This document shows, piece after piece, positions 10,101 to 18,787 of a stretch of 64,000 nucleotides of DNA; the first letter of the stretch is position 1, and every line of letters begins with the position of its first letter. This stretch comes from an uncultured bacterium (GTDB taxonomy: Bacteria > Verrucomicrobiota > Lentisphaeria > Oligosphaerales > Oligosphaeraceae): the NCBI GenBank assembly GCA_900548225.1, contig URJM01000001.1, positions 8,431 through 72,430 of the forward strand, written 5' to 3'. The translations under genes were made by a program, and so were the position numbers. The notes under the pieces are model-generated. The model did not search any database. It was given only the letters and a program-made list of their open reading frames with translations, and was not told the DNA's origin.

Positions 10101-11968
10101 TCGCCCTTGACAAGGAACGGACGGGCTCCGCGGAGGCGGAGGTTGTCCTGCGTCGGGAAGTGACTGTGGTCGCCCACACGCCGCGGGTCGTGGCGCCTGG
10201 AGACGATTTCCAGGTCGGCATGGAGTTCTTCGGCAAGGCGGAGTTTGCTGGCAAGGAGGCCCAGTGGTCTGTCGAGTGCGACGGCGGTGACATTCAGGGC
10301 GCCGCATCGGGTTCCGTCGCCTTCATCGAAGGGCAGGCCGGATGCTCCGCCTCTGCAAGGACGCTTGTCCATGCAGGGTCTCCCGATTCCGGGCATCTTG
10401 CATTGACAATCCGCCTCAAGTCCGGTGAGTTCGAGGCGATTGAGAGGGCGGATGTGGTCGTCCGTCCCGCGCTTCCTTCAGTGGAGACCCAGGTTTCGAC
10501 GACCCTTGCGCCAGGAGGGCAGGGCGACTTCGCGGTGGCTCGTTTTGGCAGCATCGAGGCCGGCACCCCCGCGCTGGCGATTGCCGGCAGCCTCAAGTGG
10601 CTTTCGGAGTATCCATACGGGTGCCTTGAACAGGTGACTTCCGCCGCATTCCCGCTGCTCTCAGTGCCGCGTCTGGTTTCCGCAGGGATTCTTCCGGAGG
10701 CCTACGGCGAGTCTGCCCGTCAGCGCGTCGAGCTGGCGATTCTGGAACTTGCCTCCCGCCGCCGGTCTTCCTCAGACGCCATGCTTTCCATGTGGCCAGG
10801 CGGCAGCACCTATTGGCTTGATGGCTCCGTCTTCGCCTATCTCTTCCTCTTCGAGGCGGAGCGTTGCGGCTTCAAGATTCAGGATAGCTTCCGCAGTGCG
10901 ATTGCCCGCGAGCTTCGCCAGAACCTGAACAAGACCGACCTCCCTGCCGAGTCGCGGAGCATGATGCTGCTTGTCCTGGCATACGTCGAGCCCAAGATGG
11001 TCCCCGCGTATGCAAGGCTCCTGGACGACTCCAAGTGCGACGGCTTCACCAGGCTCCTGAAATACATGGCGTTTGTGAAGGCCGGGTATCCGCTGGAAGT
11101 CTCCCGTGAACTCGACTCGCTGCTTAAGACCGACTTCCTGGCGGACCATTCCGTGCTTGCGGGCTTTGACTCGATTGTGCGCCGCATGGGCATGTCGCTC
11201 TGGCTCATTGGCGAGACACTCCCGACCCATCCTGCAATCCAGAGGATTCAGGAGGGGCTCCTGGCGCTTCGGAACTCCGAGGGACACTGGGGAACCACCC
11301 AGGACAACGCCTGGGCGGCGATGGGGCTTGCGGCCGTCATCCCGCCGTCCGCTGGCGAAGAACTCTCCTTTGAAATGGTGAAGGACGGCGGCGAGCGGTC
11401 GGTCTTCAGCAACCAGTCCATCCGCGTCGAGGGGCCTGTGTCCCTGCATCTGGTGAACAAGGGCGACGCGCCCGTCACGGTGATGAGCCGTGACCGGACC
11501 GTGCCAGCCGAGGCAGTCGCGGCCTCGAATGGAATCCAGGTTCGCCGCGAGTATCTTGGCCTGGACGGGAAGCCCGTCAAGGAGTTCAGGCAGGGGGACC
11601 TGCTTCAGGTCGCCATCAGGATTGCCATCACCAGTGGCGAAGTGGGCGACTTCGTCGTCTGCGACCTGTTGCCAGGCTGCTTTGAGATTGAGGACGAGCT
11701 GTTGATGACCCGTGCGCGGAACATCTCCCCGGCGGAGCATGAGCGTCTCTCCATCTTCCTCAGCCGCATGGAGAAGCTCTACGACAGATTCCTGGGCTTC
11801 GGCAATTCGCGTTGGCTTGACATAGGCAAGGAGTACAGCGTCATCTACAAGGTGCGCGTCGTTTCCCCTGGGGAGTACACAGTGCCTCCTGTTTCTGTCG
11901 AGTCGATGTACCATCCGGAACTGCGGGCTCTCCAGCCTGCGCCGGAGCCGCGGATCCTGGTGAAGTAG
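7127..11968 (+). CDS. Bacterial alpha-2-macroglobulin (thioester type)
   Basis: A 1613-residue protein in the usual size range for bacterial alpha-2-macroglobulins. The N-terminus is a single hydrophobic anchor (residues about 6-28, no lipobox), then a Pro/Ala-rich tether, a chain of beta-sandwich MG domains, a bait-region area, and the thioester domain with YPYGCLEQVTSAAFPLL (Cys1166), the CxEQ thioester hallmark, followed by an alpha/alpha toroid and a receptor-binding-like beta domain. These periplasmic proteins trap attacking proteases. An excellent GGAGG site (7116-7120) fixes the start at 7127. It is followed after 25 bases by pbpC, the usual genetic partner, fitting a model in which one traps proteases and the other repairs peptidoglycan after envelope damage. 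Confidence 0.93.
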   Translation: MTRGARAFVAVLVLFLLVSVVGNAVLLKRGGSCGVVSAGRIEVSGGAVADEAYLPGEALTEQKADEEAPAVVAPTPAPVPAPAPAPVPAPAPAPAPVEVPALVEVPFLISSASMNSSSWLVIRFTKPSPVPLGRENVSIEPAVGNLDVYCYGSVMNVEGDFEPGVAYAVTVSASGEKLTAIVVPPDRPSRVRFSSSGRLFPLSNKYWNLPVQAENIDGKLKVDVREVYPSLLLQFLGNQDASQNTHLVASSELPVWKLRNKRQKLSLELSEVGIERRPGVYRIGLYDSEHFWNSSSETVIVTDLGVSATVSPEAVAVSVRSLRDNEAVAGAEVSVYTRKIQLAGKGETGDDGCVVVPFKLLDDKEDGLAYLVVRKGDDISYCTVMGVEKSPVHEKAALFFERGVMRPGESVRCYASLRDESLTAKGGVPAQFTLRNSLGDDIAQKTVVGDALGVYEVEWSLPKSCPTGMYSVRMSIPGDGGFVYGSGEVLVSEYVPDQLKASLEAEVSQDGGRLVLGGDVRYYFGAPLKDGRIDISLAAMPVPFSPKGYEGFTFGPSLEDNGTVHLMDRVRSDGAGRYSGTLEIPGSVRASGLPVNFCVEATCNSPVGGRPVTSRVEVLRHYQEGYLGGYKDDGDSSRCAVKLVWLTADGKERAFDASRLTYKLNRLSWEYLLKTRTDGRMERIWECVESAVHSAPVTLSDDGWLLLPEGIGRGRFKLLVYEGETQRLQMEFWHWGGESGSRLKDPRSLDFELDKESYLPGDRAVVSFESPVAGTGVVVSGLSGISGQSSFPVVVGRNTFELSIPPELSYGRWFATVSVASREDDASDPIHLSGEVELKVKQDVHRMKVAIDMASEGRPGSDQKVRVALSTHDGKPVPGKVVVWGMQAGVLSLTGYKTPDLFEHFFGRVYSPFSAYDNYWMFYPVLNAGTEKIGGDFRMMDAMKAAYAGGITENREAPAAFTLGIVDVDDSGVAELTARLPEHTGMLRVMAVALDKERTGSAEAEVVLRREVTVVAHTPRVVAPGDDFQVGMEFFGKAEFAGKEAQWSVECDGGDIQGAASGSVAFIEGQAGCSASARTLVHAGSPDSGHLALTIRLKSGEFEAIERADVVVRPALPSVETQVSTTLAPGGQGDFAVARFGSIEAGTPALAIAGSLKWLSEYPYGCLEQVTSAAFPLLSVPRLVSAGILPEAYGESARQRVELAILELASRRRSSSDAMLSMWPGGSTYWLDGSVFAYLFLFEAERCGFKIQDSFRSAIARELRQNLNKTDLPAESRSMMLLVLAYVEPKMVPAYARLLDDSKCDGFTRLLKYMAFVKAGYPLEVSRELDSLLKTDFLADHSVLAGFDSIVRRMGMSLWLIGETLPTHPAIQRIQEGLLALRNSEGHWGTTQDNAWAAMGLAAVIPPSAGEELSFEMVKDGGERSVFSNQSIRVEGPVSLHLVNKGDAPVTVMSRDRTVPAEAVAASNGIQVRREYLGLDGKPVKEFRQGDLLQVAIRIAITSGEVGDFVVCDLLPGCFEIEDELLMTRARNISPAEHERLSIFLSRMEKLYDRFLGFGNSRWLDIGKEYSVIYKVRVVSPGEYTVPPVSVESMYHPELRALQPAPEPRILVK
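7351..7413 (+). repeat. Hexanucleotide-based tandem repeat coding a Pro/Ala tether
   Basis: Near-perfect repeats of CCTGCT with interspersed CCCGTC inside the alpha-2-macroglobulin gene, coding an alternating Pro-Ala/Pro-Val stretch. Every unit is a multiple of three bases, so copy-number changes would lengthen or shorten the tether without breaking the frame. Confidence 0.8.
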
Positions 11969-11993
11969 AGGTTGTTGCCCGCGATATTCCAGG

Positions 11994-14156
11994 ATGAGGG
12001 TCTTTTCGTCAAGGCTCACGTTGCCGCCGTTGCTGCGAAGTCGCCGACTTTGGGTGGTGCTCGCGGTGGCGGCGTGCTTCGCCCTGGCGGTTCGCGTGGC
12101 ATTTGAGGTGGCTGTGCGGAATGTCTCCCTGCCTCCGTCCACGATAGACCGTCTGACTCCGTCGGTGCGTTTCCATGATTCCACTGGCGCTCTCATCCAT
12201 GTGAGCCGTGGGTATGACTACCGCTGGAACTTCCCCGTCAAGTATTCTGACCTGCCTCCTGATTTGATACGCTATTTCATTGCGGTGGAGGACAGTGGCT
12301 TTTTCGACCATCATGGCGTGGACTGGCTTGCCGGCGGGCGCGCCTTCTGGCAGATGCTGGCCAGCGGGCGCATCGTCTCCGGTGCGTCGACCATCACGAT
12401 GCAGGTGATGACGATGTTCACGGGGCGGGAACGCACCCTCCGCTACAAGATTCGACAGATTCTGCTGGCCTGCAATTGGGAGAAGAACCACACCAAGGAG
12501 GAAATCCTCGAATACTACTTCAACAACCTCCCCTTCGGAGGAAAACTCTATGGCGTCGAAGCGGCGGCGCAATACTATTTCGGACGGCATGTAGGCGACC
12601 TCAACCGGGCCGAAATGGCACTGCTGGCGGGGCTTCCGCAAAGCCCAAGCAGATACCGGCCAGACAGGCATCCCGCCAGGGGAATCCAACGGCGTGATGT
12701 CGTGCTGCATCTCCTCGTCAAAAACGGTGTTCTCTCAAATGAGGAGGCGGACGAGATTCGCCACGAAACACTACGCTACAGGAGGTTTGAGACGAGGCTC
12801 TGGCCACAGGTCGAGGATACGCACTATCTCCAGCTGGCGCTGGCGGCAAACCCCGGACGGAGGGAATACAGGCTCGCCCTTGATACGCAACTCCAGGCGC
12901 AGGTCGCCTTCGCCCTCAAAAATGGAATCGCATCCCTCCAGAATGTCAAGGACGGCGCCGCCGTCGTCGTCGAAAATGCCACTGGGCACGTGCGGGCATG
13001 CGTCGGCACCCTTGACTTCCAGGACGAGGTCGACGGAAAGGTGAATCAGGTAGTCGCATGGCGTTCCCCGGGGTCCACCCTGAAGCCCTTTATCTACGGC
13101 GAGGCAATCAGTGCCGGAATGATTGTCCAGGAGACTATCCTCAAAGACGAAAAGCTCCTGCTGAAGGACTATCGCCCGGCAAACTTCGACGGTGCGTACA
13201 GGGGTTGCATTCCCGCATGGGAGGCGCTTTCCGATTCCCTGAACACCCCTGCGGTCCGGCTTCTCCAGCAGGTTGGCGTGGAGCGGACGCTGGAGCTGCT
13301 TCGGGGGCTTGGCGTCGTGCGGGGCGGCGTCTACAGCGCCACGGAGCGTGTCGGTCTCTCGCTGGCGATTGGCGGCGCCGAGACAAATCTTCTGGCGCTG
13401 GCCGGTGCGTATTCACGGATTGCAGGCGGGGTTCCGCGCCTCTCCTTTCTTGAGGACGCAGATGCGCAGGGCAATGTCTCCGATGGCGCGCTCTGGTCTC
13501 CTGGCGTGCGCCAGATGCTTCTCTGGATGCTGCGCAGGAAGTCCCTCCCTGGCGCAGGAGGGCTGGATGTCGCGTGGAAGACAGGCACCTCCAATGGCAA
13601 CCGTGACGCGTGGTGCGTTGCAGTGACTCCAAAGTGGACCGTCGCCGTCTGGTATGGCAACAAGAGCGGCGCCTCCTCCCCGTCGCTGGTGGGGGTGACG
13701 GCGGCCGCGCCAGTCGCGGGCGCGATCATGCAGAGTCTTCATCTGGATGGATTGCCCCTCTGGAAGGAGGACCAGTCGTTTGTGGCGGAGACGAGGCTTT
13801 GCGCGAAGACGGGGCTCGCAGCGACTTCCGGGTGTGTTGACACGAAGGTCGGCCGCACCGTGGCGGGGATTCCGCTGCGGCCATGCGGGGAGTGCCGCAG
13901 GAACGGGGGTGTGGCGGAGAAGACATGCCGCATTGTCGCCCCGCAGCCAGGCTCATATCATCCTCGGGTGCCTGGCGAGAATCTGTTGATTCGCCTTGAG
14001 ACCACGCCGTCGGAGGCGCACCTCTATGTGGACGGCGGCTACCGGGGGCTCCACAAGTCCGGTGGCAGAATCGAGCTTGCGGCTGGCGTCCACGAAATAT
14101 CAATCTGGGGTGGGGATGGATATGGTTCAGACCGGATTCGCGTTGTCGTCGAGTAG
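11994..14156 (+). CDS. pbpC: Penicillin-binding protein 1C
   Basis: A 720-residue bifunctional peptidoglycan synthase. After an N-terminal membrane anchor (VVLAVAACFALAVRVAFEV) comes a GT51 glycosyltransferase domain with EDSGFFDHHGVDW, GASTITMQ and the KEEILEYYFN region. The transpeptidase domain follows, with SPGSTLKPFIYG (SxxK), SDSLNTP (SxN) and KTGTS. The C-terminal 130 residues form the Cys-containing BiPBP_C domain, which distinguishes PBP1C from PBP1A/1B. The start lies 25 bases after the alpha-2-macroglobulin stop codon. The 3' end overlaps the convergent dnaG gene by 30 bases. Confidence 0.95.
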   Translation: MRVFSSRLTLPPLLRSRRLWVVLAVAACFALAVRVAFEVAVRNVSLPPSTIDRLTPSVRFHDSTGALIHVSRGYDYRWNFPVKYSDLPPDLIRYFIAVEDSGFFDHHGVDWLAGGRAFWQMLASGRIVSGASTITMQVMTMFTGRERTLRYKIRQILLACNWEKNHTKEEILEYYFNNLPFGGKLYGVEAAAQYYFGRHVGDLNRAEMALLAGLPQSPSRYRPDRHPARGIQRRDVVLHLLVKNGVLSNEEADEIRHETLRYRRFETRLWPQVEDTHYLQLALAANPGRREYRLALDTQLQAQVAFALKNGIASLQNVKDGAAVVVENATGHVRACVGTLDFQDEVDGKVNQVVAWRSPGSTLKPFIYGEAISAGMIVQETILKDEKLLLKDYRPANFDGAYRGCIPAWEALSDSLNTPAVRLLQQVGVERTLELLRGLGVVRGGVYSATERVGLSLAIGGAETNLLALAGAYSRIAGGVPRLSFLEDADAQGNVSDGALWSPGVRQMLLWMLRRKSLPGAGGLDVAWKTGTSNGNRDAWCVAVTPKWTVAVWYGNKSGASSPSLVGVTAAAPVAGAIMQSLHLDGLPLWKEDQSFVAETRLCAKTGLAATSGCVDTKVGRTVAGIPLRPCGECRRNGGVAEKTCRIVAPQPGSYHPRVPGENLLIRLETTPSEAHLYVDGGYRGLHKSGGRIELAAGVHEISIWGGDGYGSDRIRVVVE

Positions 14157-16043
14157 GTTTTCCTCCTGTTGCAGGAGTCCGTTTTTCCTTTTGGCCAGTT
14201 CCTGGGTTTTGCGCAGCAGTGCCGCCAGGTCTTCGCCCTTGTCCAGTTTTTTCACGATATTCTGCTGCTCCTTCTCCAGACGCAGCCTTTCGAGCCTGGT
14301 CATGCAGTCGTTGACAGCCTGTTCGAGGGAGGCGCACAGCCTGCCATCATCCGTGACGGTGAAGCTTTCGAAGGGTGAGTTGGTGAGGATTGCGCTGACG
14401 GCCGAGTCGGTGCCCAGATCACCCTGGGCGACCTCGTTTACGGAGATGCCCCAGTCGCCTTCGGCCGTGGCCGCAAGAATGGCGTTGATTGCGCGGACGA
14501 CCGGGGAGTCGGTTGGCAGGACATCCGAGACGTCCAGGTCGACCCATTGCTGGGCGACCTGTTCGAAGTGGATGCAGAGATCGAGCATGGTCTGGGCGAG
14601 TGCGTCCACGCCCGCCAGGTTGTGGAAGAGCGCCTGTGGCGCGACTGCCGCGGGTCGTGGAGCGTTGGCGGCCTGGTCCGCCCTCTGGAATTGCGCGCTG
14701 CGAGTCGCGGCCTCGATCTCCTCGCGCTTGTATTTGGCAAGCTGGTCGGCGACGATGTGTTCCGGAATCGAGAGCCACCCCGCCAGTTCCTGGCAGTGGC
14801 CGTAGGAGGCTACCTGGTTCGGAATCGCCGCCAGCAGTTGAATCATCTCAGAGACGATCAGGCTCTTTGCCTCGGGGGTGCCCTCCGGGTGCGTCCGGGA
14901 GATTGCATTGAATGCGAATTCGATTGCCGGGGTGGCGCCCTCCATGACCTGGTTGAGGGATTTGGCGCCGCCCTTGCGGAAGATGCTGTCTGGGTCGGCG
15001 CCCTCCGGGAGTGTGATTACCTGGACTGCGAGTCCGGCGGCCAGCAGCAGCCGCGTCGTGCGGATGGTCGCCTTGAGTCCTGCGGAGTCTCCGTCGAAGG
15101 CGAGGCGTGCCTCCTTGACGCCTGTGCGTGCCAGCATTCTGGCGTGGTCTTCGGTGAAGGCCGTGCCCTGTGCGGCGACTGCCTGCCCAAGCCCTGCGTT
15201 ATGGCACGCGATGACGTCGAGCTGGCCTTCGCAGATGAGCGCCCACCCCGAGTGCTTGAACTCCTGTCGCGCAAAGTTGAATCCGTAGAGAATCCTTCCC
15301 TTGTGGAAGAATTCGGATTCGGGGCTGTTGACGTATTTGCCGCCTGGGAGCGGGCTCTCCTTGTAGATTCTGCCCGAGAATCCCACGACCCTGGAGAGTT
15401 CGTCGCAGATTGGGAAGATGATTCTGTCGCGCCATCGGTCGTGGAGTGCGTTCCGCCCTTCCTTTTCGATGGCGATGCCAGTCTTGACGAGGAGTTCCCG
15501 CGAGAATCCCCGTTTCAGCGCCCAACCGTGGGTGGCGTCCATGGAGTCGGGGGCGTATCCGATGCGGTACTTCTGGATTGTTTCGGGGGTGATTCCTCTT
15601 GATGCGAGGTATTCCCTTGCCTGCGCCCCCATGGGGCCGGAGAGATTGCTCTGGAAGAACCCCGCCGTGTCCTCGAGAAGCCGCATCCCTGTCTCCCTGA
15701 ATTTGCGGCTCTCGGCATACTCCTGGGGCGTGCCCGAGAAGCTGTCTTCGGGGATGTCGACATGATATCTGTCGCCAAGCCAGCGTATTGCGCCGATGAA
15801 GTCAGTGTTCACCAGCCCTTGGACAAGCTTGACGACGCCTCCTCCGACGCCGCATCCGAAGCAGTGGTAGACCTGCTTGGAGGTATTGATAGTGAAGGAG
15901 GGCGTACGCTCGTTGTGGAATGGGCAGCACGCCTTGTATCTGTTGTCGCCTGACCTCTTCAGTTCGACATGGAAGGCCCGCAGGACATCCATGATGTCGG
16001 CCTTGTGCAGGATTTCATCGATTGTATTTTCCGGGATGCGCAT
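14127..16043 (-). CDS. dnaG: DNA primase
   Basis: A 638-residue primase that makes RNA primers at the replication fork. The N-terminal zinc-binding domain has CCPFHNERTPSF and YHCFGCGVGG (CHC2 ligands). The TOPRIM catalytic core contains ICEGQLDVIACHNAG and LAFDGDSAG; the first is QLD where most primases have YMD. A C-terminal helicase-interaction domain ends in a Lys/Glu-rich helix. The start ATG (complement of 16041-16043) lies 7 bases after the stop codon of the TPR lipoprotein gene, so recN, the TPR gene and dnaG form one operon. Its 3' end overlaps pbpC on the other strand. Confidence 0.95.
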   Translation of the reverse strand: MRIPENTIDEILHKADIMDVLRAFHVELKRSGDNRYKACCPFHNERTPSFTINTSKQVYHCFGCGVGGGVVKLVQGLVNTDFIGAIRWLGDRYHVDIPEDSFSGTPQEYAESRKFRETGMRLLEDTAGFFQSNLSGPMGAQAREYLASRGITPETIQKYRIGYAPDSMDATHGWALKRGFSRELLVKTGIAIEKEGRNALHDRWRDRIIFPICDELSRVVGFSGRIYKESPLPGGKYVNSPESEFFHKGRILYGFNFARQEFKHSGWALICEGQLDVIACHNAGLGQAVAAQGTAFTEDHARMLARTGVKEARLAFDGDSAGLKATIRTTRLLLAAGLAVQVITLPEGADPDSIFRKGGAKSLNQVMEGATPAIEFAFNAISRTHPEGTPEAKSLIVSEMIQLLAAIPNQVASYGHCQELAGWLSIPEHIVADQLAKYKREEIEAATRSAQFQRADQAANAPRPAAVAPQALFHNLAGVDALAQTMLDLCIHFEQVAQQWVDLDVSDVLPTDSPVVRAINAILAATAEGDWGISVNEVAQGDLGTDSAVSAILTNSPFESFTVTDDGRLCASLEQAVNDCMTRLERLRLEKEQQNIVKKLDKGEDLAALLRKTQELAKRKNGLLQQEENLLDDNANPV

Positions 16044-16050
16044 CTCTTTG

Positions 16051-16830
16051 CTATGGTCGTTTGGCGAGTCTTCTCAGGCGGTTTGAGATGCGTCTGCAGC
16101 CATCCGTGTCCCCCATTTCGTTCTTTTGCTTGAGGCATTTGACGTATGTCTTTCGGGCGAGGGCGGCGTCGTTCTTGTAGAGGTCGTATGTGACTGCAAG
16201 ATTCTGGAGGAGGATCGGATTCTCGGGTTCGAGTTCAAGCCCCTGCTTGAAGAACCCGATTGCGGCGTCGATGCTTTGGCGTTGCAGCGCCAGCATTCCC
16301 AGGCAGTTGTAGAGTTCCGGCCATGTGTTGTACGGTTTTCTGGCGCGCAGTGGTTGGAGTATTTGCAACGCTTTGGACTGCAAGTTGTTAGTAACATAGC
16401 ACTTTCCAAGCATCACCTGGATTTTAGCTCTATGCGGTGAATCCTTTGGAGCCATGGCGAAGGCCTTTTCCAGTGGCGGGATTGCGTCTCGGATTTCGCC
16501 GTTTTCCACGAGTGCCCAGCCGTAGAAGAGCCAGGAGTCGTAGCGTTCCGGGTGGAGTTTCGTGGCCTTTGAGAGATTATAAAGTGCCTGCCGTCTTGCG
16601 CTCTCCCTGTTTTCCGAGAGGAACGACGCATAGTTGAAGAGAATCATGGCATCAGGCCTGTCCTGGACGAGATCCAGGCACTTTTCCGCGTGTTTCGCCG
16701 CCTCGGAATACTGTTGCCGCCTTGCCGCATCCACCGCCAACGACATCTCCTGCTGGACATTCGTCTGCGAGCAGGAGGCCGCGGAGAACGCCAGGGCTAT
16801 GGTAAGAATGATTGGCAGTGCGCGTTGCAT
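16051..16830 (-). CDS. TPR-repeat lipoprotein
   Basis: A 259-residue protein with a lipoprotein signal (lipobox SAASC, Cys about residue 20) and four to five tetratricopeptide repeats; clear repeat cores are AAKHAEKCLDLVQDRPDAM, DSWLFYGWALVENGEIRDA and AAIGFFKQGLELEPENPIL. TPR lipoproteins of this size serve as scaffolds for envelope or secretion complexes, much like PilF/PilW or BamD, but nothing here identifies the partner. It lies 12 bases after recN and 7 bases before dnaG on the same strand, so it is co-transcribed with DNA-maintenance genes with which it has no obvious functional link. Confidence 0.85.
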   Translation of the reverse strand: MQRALPIILTIALAFSAASCSQTNVQQEMSLAVDAARRQQYSEAAKHAEKCLDLVQDRPDAMILFNYASFLSENRESARRQALYNLSKATKLHPERYDSWLFYGWALVENGEIRDAIPPLEKAFAMAPKDSPHRAKIQVMLGKCYVTNNLQSKALQILQPLRARKPYNTWPELYNCLGMLALQRQSIDAAIGFFKQGLELEPENPILLQNLAVTYDLYKNDAALARKTYVKCLKQKNEMGDTDGCRRISNRLRRLAKRP

Positions 16831-16842
16831 TCTTTTGGGTGT

Positions 16843-18543
16843 CTATTTTCTTGTGGCGTGTGGTGTTGCGCCTCCGGCTGTGCGGAGCATTTCGCGGGCG
16901 TGCGCGAGTGCGGTGGCGTCGGATGAATCCGCACCCAGCATTCGCGTGATTTCAGCGACTCGTTCCGCCTCGGCGAGTTCCTTCATCGTTGTGACCGTGC
17001 GGTCTCCGTCGAGCTGTTTTTCCACGAGGTACTGCCTGTCTCCTGCGGCTGCGATAAGCGGCAGGTGGGTTATTGAGAAGACCTGGTGGATTCTTCCCAG
17101 GGAGTGGAGTTCCTCGGCCACTGCCCCGGCAGTCTTGCCGCCGATATTGGCGTCGATTTCATCGAAAACGAGGATTGGCAGGTCGTCGACTTCGGAGAGG
17201 ACGGTTTTGATTGCGAGCATGACCCGCGCCACCTCTCCTGACGATGCAATCTGCCGGAGTGGCGCGATGGGCTCCCCCTGGTTTGGCGCGAAGAGGAAGT
17301 CCAGTGCGTCCGCGCCGCCGGGGCCTGCCTGCGCGTCTTCGATTTTCACCTGGAAGACCGCCTTCTGGAATCCTAGCTTCTGGAGCTGGGCGGTGATGGC
17401 GTCGGCCAGCCGTGTGGAGGCCTTCCGACGGATTTCGGAGAGCCTCCTGCATGCGTCGGTGTGTTCCCTGGCGGCAGACGCGCTTCTTTCCGTCAGTTCC
17501 TTGAGGAGACCTTCCCTTTCGGAGGCCTTTTCAAGGCGTTGCCTGATGCGGCTGCCGGTCTCGATGACATCCTCAAGCGTGGGGCCGTAGCGCCTCTTGA
17601 ACTTCTGGATGAGGTCGATTCGCGCCTCCATTTCCTGAAGCGACTCCATGTCGAGGTCGAGGCCCTCGCCGTAGTCGTTCAGGTCGCCCGAGAGTTCCAT
17701 CAAGTCGTTGGATGCGGCGTTGATGCGCTCGAGGAACTTTTCGGCGGCGGGATCCAGCTGGGCAAGTTCCTCTGCCTGGCGGACAAGTGGGACCAGCGCG
17801 TCGGTGACGGAGGAGTCTGCGCCCCCAAGCGCGTATGAAATCGATTCGGAAAGCTCCCTGAGGCGCGCGCCGTTGGAGGCTACGCGGTGGTCCGCAAGCA
17901 GCTTCTCTTCCTCTCCCGGGCTGAAGCCGGCGCCCTCGATTTGCGAGAGCTGGTGGCGGAGAAGCTCCTGCTCTTCCGGCGCGAGCCCTTCGTTCCTGAG
18001 TTCATCAAGGGACTTGCGGCACGAGGACAGGGACGACCAGGCGGCGCGGACGCACTCCAGCTGCTTCTGGTCGCCGCAGTAGAGATCCAGAAGCCTGAGC
18101 TGGCGCGAGGGTGAAAGCAGCGAATGGCTTTCATTGGGGCCGTGGATGTCGACGAGCATGTCGCCGAATTCCTTGAGGATGGCGGCAGTGACGGGGGAGC
18201 CGTTCACAAATGCCCTGGAACCGCTTTCGGAGACGACCCGGCGCAGCAGGAGGCGCTCTTCCTCCCGTGGCGGGAGCGCCAGTTCCTCCAGCTTTTCGTC
18301 GATTTCGGCGGCGACTGCCGCATGGCATCCGTCAACCAGGAACGCCCCCGCCACTTCGCAGCTTTTTGCCCCGTGCCGGATGAGCGAGGCATTTGCCCGT
18401 GCCCCTCCAAGGAGCCTCAATGCCCCCAGGATTAGCGACTTTCCCGCGCCTGTCTCTCCCGTTACGGTCAGGAACCCTTTTCCGAAGGAGAGTTGCAGTT
18501 CTGGGACGAGAACAAGATTTCGGATGAATAGGGATTCAAGCAT
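16843..18543 (-). CDS. recN: DNA repair protein RecN
   Basis: A 566-residue SMC-like ATPase for double-strand-break repair. The N-terminal half carries Walker A GETGAGKSLILGAL; the middle is coiled coil (about residues 150-360); the C-terminal half has the ABC signature region SSGEVARVMLAIKTVL and Walker B LVFDEIDANIGGKTA, with SITHLP after it. Length and order fit RecN. It is the first gene of an operon with the TPR lipoprotein and dnaG. No SOS-box-like sequence was recognised in front of it. Confidence 0.95.
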   Translation of the reverse strand: MLESLFIRNLVLVPELQLSFGKGFLTVTGETGAGKSLILGALRLLGGARANASLIRHGAKSCEVAGAFLVDGCHAAVAAEIDEKLEELALPPREEERLLLRRVVSESGSRAFVNGSPVTAAILKEFGDMLVDIHGPNESHSLLSPSRQLRLLDLYCGDQKQLECVRAAWSSLSSCRKSLDELRNEGLAPEEQELLRHQLSQIEGAGFSPGEEEKLLADHRVASNGARLRELSESISYALGGADSSVTDALVPLVRQAEELAQLDPAAEKFLERINAASNDLMELSGDLNDYGEGLDLDMESLQEMEARIDLIQKFKRRYGPTLEDVIETGSRIRQRLEKASEREGLLKELTERSASAAREHTDACRRLSEIRRKASTRLADAITAQLQKLGFQKAVFQVKIEDAQAGPGGADALDFLFAPNQGEPIAPLRQIASSGEVARVMLAIKTVLSEVDDLPILVFDEIDANIGGKTAGAVAEELHSLGRIHQVFSITHLPLIAAAGDRQYLVEKQLDGDRTVTTMKELAEAERVAEITRMLGADSSDATALAHAREMLRTAGGATPHATRK

Positions 18544-18672
18544 CTCTTATGTAGAAGACCCCGAGTCCAGGGATGCGCATGCCTAGTGAGGCTTGCCTGC
18601 GCCTGGATTCGGGATCCCGTGTGGTCCTTCCGCATCTGCCGAATGGGTGGACTGCCCGCCGAGCAGTTCGCA

Positions 18673-18695
18673 GGTGGATCTGAGCTCGATCCACC
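18673..18695. repeat. Perfect inverted repeat upstream of recN
   Basis: GGTGGATC (18673-18680) and GATCCACC (18688-18695) flank TGAGCTC. The site lies between the stop codon of the sugar isomerase gene and the recN start, both on the minus strand. It could be an operator of recN or a terminator of the gene before it; there is no T run, which favours the former. Confidence 0.4.
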
Positions 18696-18787
18696 CTCCG
18701 AGGCCGCCGGACCTAATGCCGCCAACACTTGCTTTTTTTACAAGTGGTTGTGAATGAAGTAGTTACAACTTACAAAAGAGAGTGCGG

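Noticed and set aside
18721..18780. GTAGTTA-rich stretches near 6820, 18750, 44200 and 51215 as a shared regulatory repeat
   Set aside because: They share only a few AT-rich bases and do not align over a longer distance.
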